A DNA stretch of 64,000 nucleotides from Cryobacterium cheniae (GCF_004403395.1 NZ_SOGN01000049.1:96105-160104), one strand, 5' to 3'; shown: positions 26,011 through 38,395, counted from the first letter of the stretch. Numbers and translations: made by a program. Notes: generated by a model not told the origin, from the sequence alone.

Positions 26011-26601
26011 GTGCCCGAAACACGAGAACCACTCCCGCCGGAGTTCGCCGCCGCCCGTGCCTCATTCGCGAGTGCCCGCATCCGTCGAGAGCTTGTTGTC
26101 AACGAGATTTCCGCCCCCGGAAACCTGGCGCCGCAGGCCATCGCCTTCTCGGCCGACGTGACCCCGGTGCGTCACGGGAGCGACTCCGAACTGGGGACCG
26201 GACGCTTCATCCTGCTGCACGACCCGACCGAACCCGAGGAGTGGGGCGGGGCCTTCCGCGTCGTCTGCTTCGCCCAGGCTCCCTTGGAGACCGACATCGG
26301 CCTGGACCCGTTCGTCGCGGGGGTGGCCTGGTCCTGGCTGGTCGATGCGCTCGACGCCCACGGAGCACGGTATACCGCGGCCTCAGGGACCGCGACTAAG
26401 ATTATCTCGTCAGGCTTCGGCGAACTTGCCAGGCAGGGCGATGGTGCGCAGATCGAACTGCGCGCCTCGTGGACGCCGCTGGATCACAATCTCGCCGCCC
26501 ACGTCGAAGGATGGGGCGAGCTGCTCTGCATGCTCGCAGGCCTTCCACCCACGGGCGAAGGAGTCAGCATGTTGTCCACACGCCGAACCGGTCGTGCTTG
26601 A
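26011..26601 (+). CDS. DUF3000 domain-containing protein
   Basis: A 196-residue protein of the actinobacterial DUF3000 family: LPPEFAAARASFASARIRRE at the start, then GRFILLHDPTEPEEWGGAFRVV and FVAGVAWSWLVDALDAH, and a C-terminal ASWTPLDHNLAAHVEGWGE. The function is unknown. The GTG start has no Shine-Dalgarno, and a TAGTCT -10-like element lies only 6 bases upstream (25999-26004), which suggests a leaderless mRNA. It overlaps the RNase D-like gene by a few bases; this pairing is common in actinobacteria. Confidence 0.88.
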   Translation: MPETREPLPPEFAAARASFASARIRRELVVNEISAPGNLAPQAIAFSADVTPVRHGSDSELGTGRFILLHDPTEPEEWGGAFRVVCFAQAPLETDIGLDPFVAGVAWSWLVDALDAHGARYTAASGTATKIISSGFGELARQGDGAQIELRASWTPLDHNLAAHVEGWGELLCMLAGLPPTGEGVSMLSTRRTGRA

Positions 26602-27790
26602 TCACCAGGTCATCGATACGAGGGACGCCTACCTCGCGGCGACCGCGTCCATCAGCGCGGGCACGGGCCCGATCGGCATCGATGCGGAGCGTGCCTCCGG
26701 CTTCACCTACTCCCAGCGTGCCTACCTGATCCAGATCTATCGGCGCGGCGCGGGAACCTTCCTGTTCGACCCGCCCGCACTCGGCGACTTCAGCGAGCTC
26801 AACGCAGCACTGCGCGACGACGAATGGATCTTCCACGCTGCGAGCCAGGACCTGGCCTGCCTGCGCGAGGTCGGCCTCGACCCCCAGCACATCTTCGACA
26901 CCGAACTGGCCGCCCGCCTGCTCGGAATCCCCCGGGTCGGACTCGGCACGGTGGTGGAAGAGCTGCTCGGCATCCACCTGGCCAAGGAACACTCCGCCGC
27001 CAACTGGTCGACCCGCCCTCTGCCGGAGGCCTGGCTGGTCTACGGTGCGCTCGACGTGGAACTTCTGCCGGATCTGCGTGACCGCATGGTCGACATGCTG
27101 GCCACCGATTCCAAGACCGACATCGCCGCCCAGGAATTCGCCGCAGTGCTGGCCAGGGAAGCCAAACCGGTCGGCCCCGAGCCCTGGCGCCGCCTCTCCG
27201 GGGTGCATTCCATCCGTGGCCAGCGTGGCCTGGCCGTGGCCCGGGAGCTGTGGCTGGCCCGCGATCGGCTGGCGCAGGAGCTGGATGTGTCCCCCGGTCG
27301 TCTTGTGCCCGACGCGTCGTTGACGGCGGCGGCACGGGCCATGCCGTCGACCCGGCAGGACCTGGCGGACCTGAGGGAGTTCAGCGGCCGTGCGAGCCGC
27401 AGCGAACTCGACCGCTGGTGGGGCGCCATCCAGAAGGGCCTGGCGTCGACCGACCTGCCGTCGCTTCGGGGAAACGGCGATCTGCTCCCGCCCCCGCGCG
27501 CCTGGTCCGACCGCAATCCCGAGGCTGACCTGCGCTACAAGGCCGCTCGCGCCGCGCTGACCGAGGTCTCCGAAGAGCTCGCGATCCCGCTGGAGAACCT
27601 TGTCACCCCGGACTATGTCCGCCGGGTGGCGTGGACGCCGCCCGAGAACGTCGACCCCGCATCCGTCGGCGAGGCACTCGCGCACCTGGGTGCGCGCACC
27701 TGGCAAATTGAAGTGACCGCACAACGGATCGCCGATGCCTTTGTGGATGTCCACCAAGCGATCGAGCTCTCCTCGGAATCGGATTCGTAG
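26594..27790 (+). CDS. Ribonuclease D-like 3'-5' exonuclease with HRDC domain
   Basis: About 398 residues. The exonuclease domain has Exo I as GIDAERASGF, Exo II within FHAASQDLACLREVG, and Exo III near LVYGALDVELLPDL, the DEDD set. An HRDC domain follows (VHSIRGQRGLAVARELW through VPDASLTAAARAMP). RNase D-like proteins trim structured RNA 3' ends. I start it at the GTG at 26594, inside the DUF3000 stop region, because relatives begin a few residues before DHQVIDTRDAYLAA; no in-frame ATG is nearby. Confidence 0.87.
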   Translation: MLDHQVIDTRDAYLAATASISAGTGPIGIDAERASGFTYSQRAYLIQIYRRGAGTFLFDPPALGDFSELNAALRDDEWIFHAASQDLACLREVGLDPQHIFDTELAARLLGIPRVGLGTVVEELLGIHLAKEHSAANWSTRPLPEAWLVYGALDVELLPDLRDRMVDMLATDSKTDIAAQEFAAVLAREAKPVGPEPWRRLSGVHSIRGQRGLAVARELWLARDRLAQELDVSPGRLVPDASLTAAARAMPSTRQDLADLREFSGRASRSELDRWWGAIQKGLASTDLPSLRGNGDLLPPPRAWSDRNPEADLRYKAARAALTEVSEELAIPLENLVTPDYVRRVAWTPPENVDPASVGEALAHLGARTWQIEVTAQRIADAFVDVHQAIELSSESDS

Positions 27791-27866
27791 GAACCGTCCA
27801 AGGATTCGACCCTCCCCGGACGCCCCTTTAGGATCGACCGACACCTGATCGATTGATGGAGGCAAA

Positions 27867-29072
27867 GTGGCCGATAGAGCAGAAGTCGTGTTTGTGGACG
27901 GGGTTCGCACCCCGTTCGGACGCGCCGGTGAAAAGGGCATGTACTGGAACACCCGGGCGGATGATCTCGTGGTCAAGGCCATGATCGGGCTGCTGGAACG
28001 CAACCCGTCGGTCCCCGGGGAACGGATCGACGAGGTGGCGATTGCCGCCACCACCCAAACCGGCGACCAGGGGCTCACGCTCGGTCGCACGGCGGCACTC
28101 CTCTCGGGGCTGCCGAAATCGGTTCCCGGATTCGCGATCGACCGGATGTGCGCCGGCGCCATGACCGCCGTCACCACCCTCGGCGCCGGGATCGGCTTCG
28201 GAGCCTACGACCTGGCCATCGCCGGCGGCGTCGAGCACATGGGACGCCACCCGATGGGTTCCGGCGTCGACCCGAACCCGCGCTTCCTGTCGGAGCGCCT
28301 CGTCAGCGAGGACGCCCTCAATATGGGTGCCACGGCCGAGCGGATCCACGACCGGTTCCCCTCCTACACCAAGGAGCGGTCCGACCGGTTCGCCCTGCGC
28401 AGCCAGCAGAAGGTCGCCGCAGCCTACGCCGCCGACAAGATCCAGCCTGACCTGGTGTCGGTTGCGATCCGGAGCGAGACCGGCTGGGGCCTGGCAACCA
28501 CCGACGAGGCTCCCCGCCCCGAAACCACGATGGAGGGCCTCGCGTCCCTCAAAACCCCATTCCGCCCGCACGGACGGATCACGGCCGGCAACGCATCCGG
28601 TCTGAACGACGGTGCCAGCGCCTGCCTGCTCGCCAGCGGTAAGGCCGCCAAGGACCTCGGCCTGAACGTCAAGATGAAAATGGTCAGCTTCGCCTTCGCC
28701 GGCGTCGAACCGGAGGTCATGGGCCTCGGCCCGGTCCCCTCCACCGAGAAGGCTCTGCGCAAGGCAGGCCTCAGCATCACCGACATCGGCCTGTTCGAAC
28801 TCAACGAGGCCTTCGCCGTGCAGGTCATCTCGTTCCTCGACCACTTCGGCATCGACGACGAGGACCCGCGGGTGAACGAGTACGGCGGCGCGATCGCCAT
28901 CGGCCATCCTCTCGCCTCCTCCGGCGTGCGGCTGATGAACCAGCTCGCACGACAGTTCAGCGAGCACCCGGAGGTCCGCTACGGCCTCACCGCCATGTGC
29001 ATCGGCCTCGGCCAGGGCGGCACCGTGATTTGGGAGAACCCGAACTTCAACCGGAAGGCAAGCAAACGATGA
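27867..29072 (+). CDS. fadA: Acetyl-CoA C-acyltransferase (thiolase), beta-oxidation
   Basis: A 401-residue thiolase, the last step of fatty acid beta-oxidation. It has the acyl-accepting Cys95 (DRMCAGAMTA), the activating His in IAIGHPLASSG near residue 350, and the deprotonating Cys in TAMCIGLGQGG near 382. The substrate-loop motif NASGLNDGASA is present too. A GTG start follows GGAGG by a few bases. The stop codon overlaps the fadB start (ATGA), so the two are translationally coupled and are expected to form the trifunctional-type complex. Confidence 0.93.
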   Translation: MADRAEVVFVDGVRTPFGRAGEKGMYWNTRADDLVVKAMIGLLERNPSVPGERIDEVAIAATTQTGDQGLTLGRTAALLSGLPKSVPGFAIDRMCAGAMTAVTTLGAGIGFGAYDLAIAGGVEHMGRHPMGSGVDPNPRFLSERLVSEDALNMGATAERIHDRFPSYTKERSDRFALRSQQKVAAAYAADKIQPDLVSVAIRSETGWGLATTDEAPRPETTMEGLASLKTPFRPHGRITAGNASGLNDGASACLLASGKAAKDLGLNVKMKMVSFAFAGVEPEVMGLGPVPSTEKALRKAGLSITDIGLFELNEAFAVQVISFLDHFGIDDEDPRVNEYGGAIAIGHPLASSGVRLMNQLARQFSEHPEVRYGLTAMCIGLGQGGTVIWENPNFNRKASKR

Positions 29073-31249
29073 GCAACTATTCAGAACTCGACTTCACCCC
29101 GCTGATCGAGCTGTCGGCCGACGAGGTCGTCACCCACTCCTACGTGCGCGATGTGCCCCTGTCCGGGGGAAAGACGCTGGCGCTGGTCACGCTCGACAAC
29201 GGCCGGGACCACACCCGTCCGAACACGCTCGGCCCGATCACCCTGCTCGAGTTCGGCATGACGATGGACCTGCTGCGAGAGCGTGCCGCGCTCGGCGACA
29301 TCCACGGTGTCGCCGTCACCGGCAAACCGTTCATCCTCGCCGCCGGAGCCGACCTGAGCAAGGTCAGCGAGATTCCGTCGCTCGCCACCGGCAAGCTGCT
29401 GGCCCAGCTGGGCCACTATGCCCTCGGCAAGCAGGCCGAACTGGGCGTGCCCTCCTTCGTCTTCATCAACGGGCTCGCGCTGGGTGGCGGGCTCGAGATC
29501 GCGCTGAACGCCGACTACCGCACCGTCGATGCAACCGTTCCCGCGATCGCGTTGCCCGAGGTCTCCCTCGGACTGATCCCGGGCTGGGGCGGCTCGTACC
29601 TGCTGCCCAACCTGATCGGCATCGAGAACGCGCTCAAGGTGATCATCGAGAACCCGCTCAAGCACCGCGTGCTCAAGGCCGCTGACGCGATCGAGCTCGG
29701 CATCGCCGACGTGCAGTTCGCCTCGGCCATGTTCCTCGAACAGTCCATCAAGTGGGCCGACGGCGTGATCTCCGGCACAACCAAGGTCTCCAGGCCCAAT
29801 GCGCCGGGCAAGGTCGAGCGGCTCGTGAAGTGGGATGTGGCCGTCGGCATCGCACGCAAGATGCTGGAAAGCCGCATCGGGACCGTCGCCCGGTCGCCGT
29901 ACATCGCCCTCGACCTCCTCAAGGCAGCCAAGAGCGGCACCCGCCAGGAAGGGTTCGAGCGGGAAGACGATTCTTTGGCCGAACTCATCGCCGGCGACCA
30001 GCTGCAGGCCAGCATCTACGCCTTCAACCTGGTGCAGAAGCGCGCCAAGCGGCCGGCCGGCGCTCCGGACAAGGCCCTCGCCCGCCCGATCAAGAAGGTG
30101 GGCGTCATCGGCGCCGGCCTGATGGCCAGCCAGTTCGCCCTGCTCTTCGTGCGACGCCTGCGCGTGCCCGTGGTCATCACCGACCTCGACCAGGCCCGGG
30201 TCGACAAGGGTGTCGCGTACATCCACAGCGAGATCCTCGCCCTGGAGACCAAGAACCGCATCTCCTCCGACGAGGCCAACCGGCTCCGCGCCCTGGTCAC
30301 CGGCACCACCGACAAGGCTCAGTTCGCTGACGCCGACTGGGTGATCGAGGCCGTCTTCGAAGAACTCGGAGTGAAGCAGGACGTCTTCGCCGAGATGGAG
30401 AAGCACATCGCGCCTGACGCCATTCTCGCCACCAACACCTCATCCCTCTCGGTCGAGCAGATCGGTGCGAAGCTGGCCCACCCCGAACGCCTGGTCGGCT
30501 TCCACTTCTTCAACCCGGTGGCCATCATGCCGCTGATCGAGGTTGTGAACACCCCCGAGACCAACGACGCCACCCTGTCCACGGCGATGGTCGTCGCGGC
30601 CAAGCTCCGCAAGAATGCGGTCATCACCCGCGACACCCCCGGGTTCGTGGTGAACCGCCTGCTGGCGAAGCTTCTCGGCGAGGCCATGCACGCCGTCGAC
30701 ACGGGCACCCCGTTCGACGTCGTCGACGGGTCCCTGGCTCCGTTCGGGATGCCGATGACCCCGTTCGAACTGCTCGAACTCGTCGGCCTCAAGGTCGGCG
30801 CACACGTGCTGGACACCCACCACGCGGCGTTCCCGGACCGCTTCTTCGACAGCACGAACCTGCACCGGCTGGCCGAGTACGGCACAATTCTGGAGCGCGA
30901 CGCCAAGGGCAAGATCAAGGGCTTCGACAAGGGCGCGATCAAGATCGTCGCCGGCGGCACCACGCCGATGACCGGCGAACAGATCCTGCGCCGCGTCGAG
31001 GACGGCCTGGCCGATGAAATCAAGCGGATGTTGGACGACGGCGTCGTCCACGCCGCCGAAGACATCGACCTGTGCATGATCCTCGGGGCCAACTGGCCGT
31101 TCCAGATGGGCGGGATCACGCCCTACCTCGACCGCGTCGGGGCGAGCGAACGGGTCTTCCAGGGCACGTTCCACACCCCGCCGATCCGCGGCGTGGGTGC
31201 TGAGCTCGAGCCGGCCGGCCACACGACCGCCACGACCTCAGGCGACTAG
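29069..31249 (+). CDS. fadB: Beta-oxidation multifunctional protein (enoyl-CoA hydratase / 3-hydroxyacyl-CoA dehydrogenase)
   Basis: A 726-residue fusion. The N-terminal crotonase domain (about 1-200) contains GKPFILAAGADLSKV and GLALGGGLEIALNADYR. The NAD-binding dehydrogenase domain begins near residue 344 with KKVGVIGAGLMASQFA, and its catalytic region is VGFHFFNPVAIMPLIEVV. Two C-terminal 3-hydroxyacyl-CoA dehydrogenase helical domains follow. It hydrates enoyl-CoA and oxidises the product, handing 3-ketoacyl-CoA to FadA. The ATG at 29069 overlaps the fadA stop codon. Confidence 0.93.
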   Translation: MSNYSELDFTPLIELSADEVVTHSYVRDVPLSGGKTLALVTLDNGRDHTRPNTLGPITLLEFGMTMDLLRERAALGDIHGVAVTGKPFILAAGADLSKVSEIPSLATGKLLAQLGHYALGKQAELGVPSFVFINGLALGGGLEIALNADYRTVDATVPAIALPEVSLGLIPGWGGSYLLPNLIGIENALKVIIENPLKHRVLKAADAIELGIADVQFASAMFLEQSIKWADGVISGTTKVSRPNAPGKVERLVKWDVAVGIARKMLESRIGTVARSPYIALDLLKAAKSGTRQEGFEREDDSLAELIAGDQLQASIYAFNLVQKRAKRPAGAPDKALARPIKKVGVIGAGLMASQFALLFVRRLRVPVVITDLDQARVDKGVAYIHSEILALETKNRISSDEANRLRALVTGTTDKAQFADADWVIEAVFEELGVKQDVFAEMEKHIAPDAILATNTSSLSVEQIGAKLAHPERLVGFHFFNPVAIMPLIEVVNTPETNDATLSTAMVVAAKLRKNAVITRDTPGFVVNRLLAKLLGEAMHAVDTGTPFDVVDGSLAPFGMPMTPFELLELVGLKVGAHVLDTHHAAFPDRFFDSTNLHRLAEYGTILERDAKGKIKGFDKGAIKIVAGGTTPMTGEQILRRVEDGLADEIKRMLDDGVVHAAEDIDLCMILGANWPFQMGGITPYLDRVGASERVFQGTFHTPPIRGVGAELEPAGHTTATTSGD

Positions 31250-31262
31250 GCCGCATCCACTC

Positions 31263-31325
31263 CGCCGAGCCGTGACTTCGGCCCCTTCTTCTTCACGAGG
31301 GAGGGGCCGAAGTCACGGCTCGGCG
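31263..31325. repeat. Perfect 24-bp inverted repeat between fadB and dxs
   Basis: Left arm 31263-31286 and right arm 31302-31325 are exact reverse complements, with a 15-base loop. The pair lies between two converging genes and can terminate both transcripts. The arms are long and lack a T tract, so a mobile palindromic repeat is also possible. Confidence 0.8.
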
Positions 31326-31341
31326 CTGTCTTGGACGGCTG

Positions 31342-33306
31342 TCAGTCCTGCTGGCGGTTGGCCGGAATGGTGCCGGAGTCGGTGTCGGAGGCGGGGCGAT
31401 CTGCCGGCAGCGGCCGCGCGTGCGGGATCTTGCTGCCGAGCACCATCGCGACGACATCGCGTGCGATGCGCTGCGGGGTCAAGCCGACGCGCTCGAGGAT
31501 CTCCGCGCGGGTCCCGTGGTCAAGGAACTCGTCCGGTAGCCCCAGCTCGGTGACGGCCGTGTCGACGCCGGCCTCGCGCAGGTCCTGACGGATGCGGGTG
31601 CCGATGCCGCCGACCCGGATGCCGTCCTCGATCGTCACGACGATGCGGTACTCAGCAGCCAGGGTCACGATGCTCCGCGGCACCGGCACGACCCAGCGCG
31701 GGTCGACGACGGTGGCTCCGATGCCCTGGGCGGCGAGCCGGCCGGCCACATCGATACCCATCGCGGCCATCGGCCCGACGGTGACGATCAGCACGTCTTT
31801 CTGGGTCGATTCCAGGAGCACGTCGACCCCGTCGTCGAATCGCCGCACGGCGTCGATCGGGGTGCTCACGCTGCCCTTCGGGAAGCGCAGCACGGTGGGC
31901 GCGTCGTCGACGGCCACGGCCTCCTCGAGCTCCTCTGCCAGGCGCACCGAGTCCCGGGGTGCCGCGAGCCGAATGCCCGGCACGACCTGCAGGATCGCCA
32001 GGTCCCAGATGCCGTGGTGGCTGGGACCGTCGGGCCCGGTGACGCCGGCCCGGTCGAGCACGAAAGTGACGCCGGCCCGGTGCAGGGCGACATCCATCAG
32101 TACCTGGTCGAACGCCCGGTTGATGAAGGTGGCGTAGAGCGCGACGACCGGGTGCAGACCGCCGAAGGCGAGCCCGGCGGCACTGGTGACGGCGTGCTGT
32201 TCGGCAATGCCCACGTCGTGCACCCGATCGGGGAACCGCTCGGCCATCTTGTGCAGGCCCGTAGGCCGGAGCATGGCCGCGGTGATGCCGACGATCTTCG
32301 GCTCGATTGTGGCGAGCCGCAGCAACTCCTCGGCGAACACCGACGTCCAGGAGAGCGCACCCGCGGATTCGAGGGACTCCCCCGTTTCCGGGTCGATCTG
32401 GCCGACCGCGTGGAACTGGTCGGCGGTGTCCTGAACGGCCGGGTCGTATCCCTTGCCCTTCTGGGTGATCGCGTGCACGATCACCGGCGCGCCGTAGCCC
32501 TTGGCCTGCTGGAGCGCCTCGACCATCGCCTTCAGGTCGTGCCCGTCGATTGGGCCGATGTACTTGATGTCGAGGTTGGAATAGAGCGCCTCGTTGTTGG
32601 AGAACCGGGAGAGGAAGCCGTGCATGCCGCCGCGAACGCCGCGGAAGAAGGCACGGGCGGGCGCGCCCATCCGTTCGAATGCCTGACGGCTGGTCAAATA
32701 GGCGCTGTGGTAAGCCTGACGGGTGCGTACGGTGTTGAGGAAGCGGGCCATTCCGCCGATGGTGGGCGCGTAGGAGCGGCCGTTGTCGTTCACGATGATG
32801 ATCAGGCGACGGGTGTTGTCGTCACTGATGTTGTTGAGAGCCTCCCAGGTCATGCCACCGGTCAGGGAACCGTCACCGACGACCGCGATCACATGGCGGT
32901 CGCTCTGTCCGGTGATCTCGAACGCCCGGGAGATGCCGTCGGCCCAGGACAGCGAGCTGGAGGCGTGGGAGCTCTCCACGATGTCATGCTCGGATTCCCG
33001 GCGCTGCGGGTAGCCGGCCAAGCCGCCGGTCTGACGCAGGAGACTGAAATCCTGGCGTCCGGTGAGCAGCTTGTGCACGTAGGCCTGGTGCCCGGTGTCG
33101 AAGACGATGGCGTCGCGCGGAGACTCGAAGACCCGGTGCATCGCGATGGTCAGTTCGACCACACCGAGGTTGGGCCCGAGGTGACCGCCGGTCTTGGAGA
33201 CCTCCCGCACGAGGAATGCCCGCACCTCGCCCGCGAGCTGGACGAGCTGTTCCGGCGAGAGGCGATCGAGATCTCTCGGCCCGGAGATCGTGTCCAGTAG
33301 CGCCAT
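31342..33306 (-). CDS. dxs: 1-deoxy-D-xylulose-5-phosphate synthase
   Basis: A 654-residue thiamine-diphosphate enzyme that condenses pyruvate and glyceraldehyde 3-phosphate in the first step of the non-mevalonate isoprenoid pathway. Seen: the N-terminal MALLDTISGPRDLDRLS, the conserved His in TGGHLGPNLGVVELT, the TPP/Mg motif VGDGSLTGGMTWEALNN, and the transketolase region FVLDRAGVTGPDGPSHHG. Length is normal. A start 9 bases further upstream is possible. The terminator of acnA lies directly upstream. Confidence 0.96.
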   Translation of the reverse strand: MALLDTISGPRDLDRLSPEQLVQLAGEVRAFLVREVSKTGGHLGPNLGVVELTIAMHRVFESPRDAIVFDTGHQAYVHKLLTGRQDFSLLRQTGGLAGYPQRRESEHDIVESSHASSSLSWADGISRAFEITGQSDRHVIAVVGDGSLTGGMTWEALNNISDDNTRRLIIIVNDNGRSYAPTIGGMARFLNTVRTRQAYHSAYLTSRQAFERMGAPARAFFRGVRGGMHGFLSRFSNNEALYSNLDIKYIGPIDGHDLKAMVEALQQAKGYGAPVIVHAITQKGKGYDPAVQDTADQFHAVGQIDPETGESLESAGALSWTSVFAEELLRLATIEPKIVGITAAMLRPTGLHKMAERFPDRVHDVGIAEQHAVTSAAGLAFGGLHPVVALYATFINRAFDQVLMDVALHRAGVTFVLDRAGVTGPDGPSHHGIWDLAILQVVPGIRLAAPRDSVRLAEELEEAVAVDDAPTVLRFPKGSVSTPIDAVRRFDDGVDVLLESTQKDVLIVTVGPMAAMGIDVAGRLAAQGIGATVVDPRWVVPVPRSIVTLAAEYRIVVTIEDGIRVGGIGTRIRQDLREAGVDTAVTELGLPDEFLDHGTRAEILERVGLTPQRIARDVVAMVLGSKIPHARPLPADRPASDTDSGTIPANRQQD

Positions 33307-33342
33307 CGATAACACCTTTCACGTTGCCCTATCCGCCACCAA

Positions 33343-33387
33343 AAACCGGCGCATAGATTCGGTCACACCGAGTCTACGCGCCGGTTT
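33343..33387 (-). terminator. Terminator after acnA
   Basis: Minus strand: an arm beginning AAACCGGCGCGTAGACTCGG pairs, with a few mismatches, with a second arm ending in GCGCCGGTTTTTGG. A T run closes the structure, about 30 bases after the acnA stop and before the dxs start. Confidence 0.75.
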
Positions 33388-33417
33388 CGGAGCTAGCCGA
33401 GAGGCTGCCGGGTGAGG

Positions 33418-36267
<2,850 letters not shown>

Positions 36268-36401
36268 GATGCCCTCTCCTTCGTGGAAACCGACGGCGAA
36301 ACCGTCCGCAATCCTCAATTCTGACGACCGGACGCCTGCCCCTGCCAGCAAGGGTTACCTAACCGGCTGATGCCACGTGCGGACGATGTCCAACGCCAAA
36401 C

Positions 36402-36419
36402 TATCTTGACGTAGAGATA
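36402..36419. promoter_or_regulatory. Inverted-repeat operator candidate upstream of acnA
   Basis: TATCTTGAC and GTAGAGATA form an 18-base imperfect palindrome (7 of 9 pairs). It sits in the 216-base space between acnA and the DUF3159 gene, about 135 bases before the acnA start. The regulator is unknown. Confidence 0.4.
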
Positions 36420-36483
36420 ACTCTAGCGGTGTCGCCGCGGTTCCCGCGCTATTCCGGCGGATGTCGCGGAATCCCCCCGGAAT

Positions 36484-37281
36484 TTATTCGGGTCGCCCGG
36501 GCGCGCCACCGTCGATCTTGCTGCCGTCGGTGCGGTACACCGCCCGAACCACCAGCCATGAGATCACCAGAAGCGGAGCATAGAGCGGGATCCCCATCAG
36601 GAGCTTGGCGGCACCGAGCCACTCCACGTTTCCGGAGTAGTACAGGGGAAGCTGGACGGCCAGGCGCAGCGCGAACAGGCCCGCCCAGCAGAGCGTGAGG
36701 ATGGTCAGTACCCGGCGCCTGGACGGATTCCCGCGCCAGGCGATTCCCTCACCCATCAGAAATCCGACGGCCAGTCCGATCAGTGGCCAGCCGATCACCG
36801 CCGAGATCAGAAGGACTCCACCGTAGAGGCCGTTGGTCCAGAATCCGGGCAGGAAGAAGTCTTCGGCCCGCCCGGTGAACAGGGCGAGAACCGCGCTGAC
36901 GATCAATGCCACCAGACCGCCCACGGCGGGCGTCACCGTTTGTCGGCTGATCCGGCGCAGCACGATGAAGACGACGCCGATCAGCACCGGCACGACCAGC
37001 GACAGCATCAGGGACTGCTCGGGGAAGAGCTGCCGGGTGAAGGTATAGGTGATCAGGAAGACGAGTCCCGGCAACACGGCCTCGACCAGACCACGGATGC
37101 CGCCCATCGCGGCCAGCAGGGCACGCCCGCTGATCGGCTCGCCCTCTTCGGCCGAGGTGAAGCCCGCCCGCCGGGCTGCCGCCGCCATGCCGTCGGCGAA
37201 CGCGGCGGGCACAGGCGAGTCGGACGCGTTCTGTGAAATGCCGGGCTCGCGGGCCTCGTCGGGCAGCGGTGTGTGCGTCAT
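36484..37281 (-). CDS. DUF3159 family membrane protein
   Basis: A 265-residue protein with a polar N-terminal 60 residues and about six membrane segments from LVEAVLPGLVFLITYTFTRQL onward. The segment FFLPGFWTNGLYGGVLLIS and a final WLGAAKLLMGIPLYAPLLVISWL match DUF3159. Function is unknown. It follows the DUF3710 gene by 11 bases in the widely conserved dut-DUF3710-DUF3159 run. Confidence 0.9.
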   Translation of the reverse strand: MTHTPLPDEAREPGISQNASDSPVPAAFADGMAAAARRAGFTSAEEGEPISGRALLAAMGGIRGLVEAVLPGLVFLITYTFTRQLFPEQSLMLSLVVPVLIGVVFIVLRRISRQTVTPAVGGLVALIVSAVLALFTGRAEDFFLPGFWTNGLYGGVLLISAVIGWPLIGLAVGFLMGEGIAWRGNPSRRRVLTILTLCWAGLFALRLAVQLPLYYSGNVEWLGAAKLLMGIPLYAPLLVISWLVVRAVYRTDGSKIDGGAPGRPE

Positions 37282-37292
37282 GTGGGTGTTCT

Positions 37293-37922
37293 TCAGGACT
37301 GGCCCGGCTCGGTGGCACTGGCGGGCGTGGCCGGCATCCGAAGCGGAATCAGGTCACGCGGCGGCATCGGGGCGGATCCGCGCACCACGACGATGCTGCG
37401 GAAGAGCTCCTCGATCTCGGTCGCGGCGTCGGCGTTCACGGCGCCCTCGCCCGCGATCACACCGCGCAGGAACCAGCGCGGGCCGTCGACTCCGATGAAC
37501 CGGGCCAGCCGGCTCGTTCCGTCTGCACCCTGCCCTGCGGCCACGGGTATCTCCGCCACCAGTTCGGGGCCGAACGGTCCTTCGCGCAGGGTCGTCGTCC
37601 CGCCCTGCTTGCCGATCTGGTCGGCGATCTGGGCACGGATTTCGTGCCAGAGGCCGCTCGAGCGGGGCGCGGCGAACGGCTGCACCTGCAGGGTGGAGCC
37701 GGCGTAGTCGAGCCCGATGGCCACGACACGCTTGCTGCCCTCTTCGATCTCCAGCCGCAGGTGAAGTCCCTCGCGAGGGAGGATCTTGACCCCGCCCAGG
37801 TCCACGTAGGGCCGCACCGGGTTGGCTTCGACTTCGTCGAGGGGACCCTCGGTCGCGCGATCGGTGGGCGCGGACTTGGCCGTCTCGTCCGGAATGTCCT
37901 CCGGGTTCGCGGTGTCGCTCAC
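37293..37922 (-). CDS. DUF3710 family protein
   Basis: A 209-residue soluble protein with an acidic N-terminus and a DUF3710 core: YVDLGGVKILPREGLHLRLE, LQVQPFAAPRSSGLWHEIR, GPFGPELVAEIPV and FIGVDGPRWFLRGVIAG. Its role is unknown, but the gene nearly always follows dut in actinobacteria. The GTG start overlaps the dut stop by 4 bases (GTGA), indicating translational coupling. Confidence 0.9.
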   Translation of the reverse strand: MSDTANPEDIPDETAKSAPTDRATEGPLDEVEANPVRPYVDLGGVKILPREGLHLRLEIEEGSKRVVAIGLDYAGSTLQVQPFAAPRSSGLWHEIRAQIADQIGKQGGTTTLREGPFGPELVAEIPVAAGQGADGTSRLARFIGVDGPRWFLRGVIAGEGAVNADAATEIEELFRSIVVVRGSAPMPPRDLIPLRMPATPASATEPGQS

Positions 37923-38395
37923 TGGTTGTCTCCTGACGTTGAGGTTCCCGTGCTGATGTGCCGGTTCAGGCCGGTGGACCCGAACCCGCCTTCCCCGCGC
38001 TGGCTGCCGGGCAGCCGGTCCACGGGGATGAAGGTGGCCCGGCTGACGGGCATGATGATGATCTGGGCGATGCGGTCGCCGACCGCGATCGCATAGGGCG
38101 AGGTCTGGTCGGTGTTGAGCAGAGTGACCTTGATCTCGCCGCGATACCCGGCGTCGACGGTGCCGGGCGCGTTCACGATCGTGATGCCGTGCTTGAACGC
38201 CAGACCGCTTCGGGGCACCACGAACGCCGCGAAACCATCGGGGAGGGCGATCGACACGCCGGTTCCGACCAATGCGCGCTCGCCCGGGGCCAGAACCAGA
38301 GCCTGGGCGGAATGAAGGTCCGCTCCCGCGTCACCCGGGTGCGCGTAGCTCGGAAGGATGGACGCGGTAATCAGGACTTCGACGCTTTCTGCCAC
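37919..38395 (-). CDS. dut: Deoxyuridine 5'-triphosphate nucleotidohydrolase
   Basis: A 158-residue trimeric dUTPase, which removes dUTP and supplies dUMP for thymidylate. All five motifs are present: HPGDAGADLHSA, VPRSGLAFKHG, GTVDAGYRGEIKV with the catalytic Asp, GDRIAQIIIMP, and the C-terminal P-loop-like RGEGGFGSTG. Start is a GTG at 38395. The DUF3093 gene diverges from it with only 38 bases between starts. Confidence 0.95.
   Translation of the reverse strand: MAESVEVLITASILPSYAHPGDAGADLHSAQALVLAPGERALVGTGVSIALPDGFAAFVVPRSGLAFKHGITIVNAPGTVDAGYRGEIKVTLLNTDQTSPYAIAVGDRIAQIIIMPVSRATFIPVDRLPGSQRGEGGFGSTGLNRHISTGTSTSGDNQ

Noticed and set aside
26564..28177. A 537-codon minus-strand frame across the RNase D-like and fadA genes
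   Set aside because: It spans two well-supported plus-strand genes and an intergenic space, and has no recognisable content.
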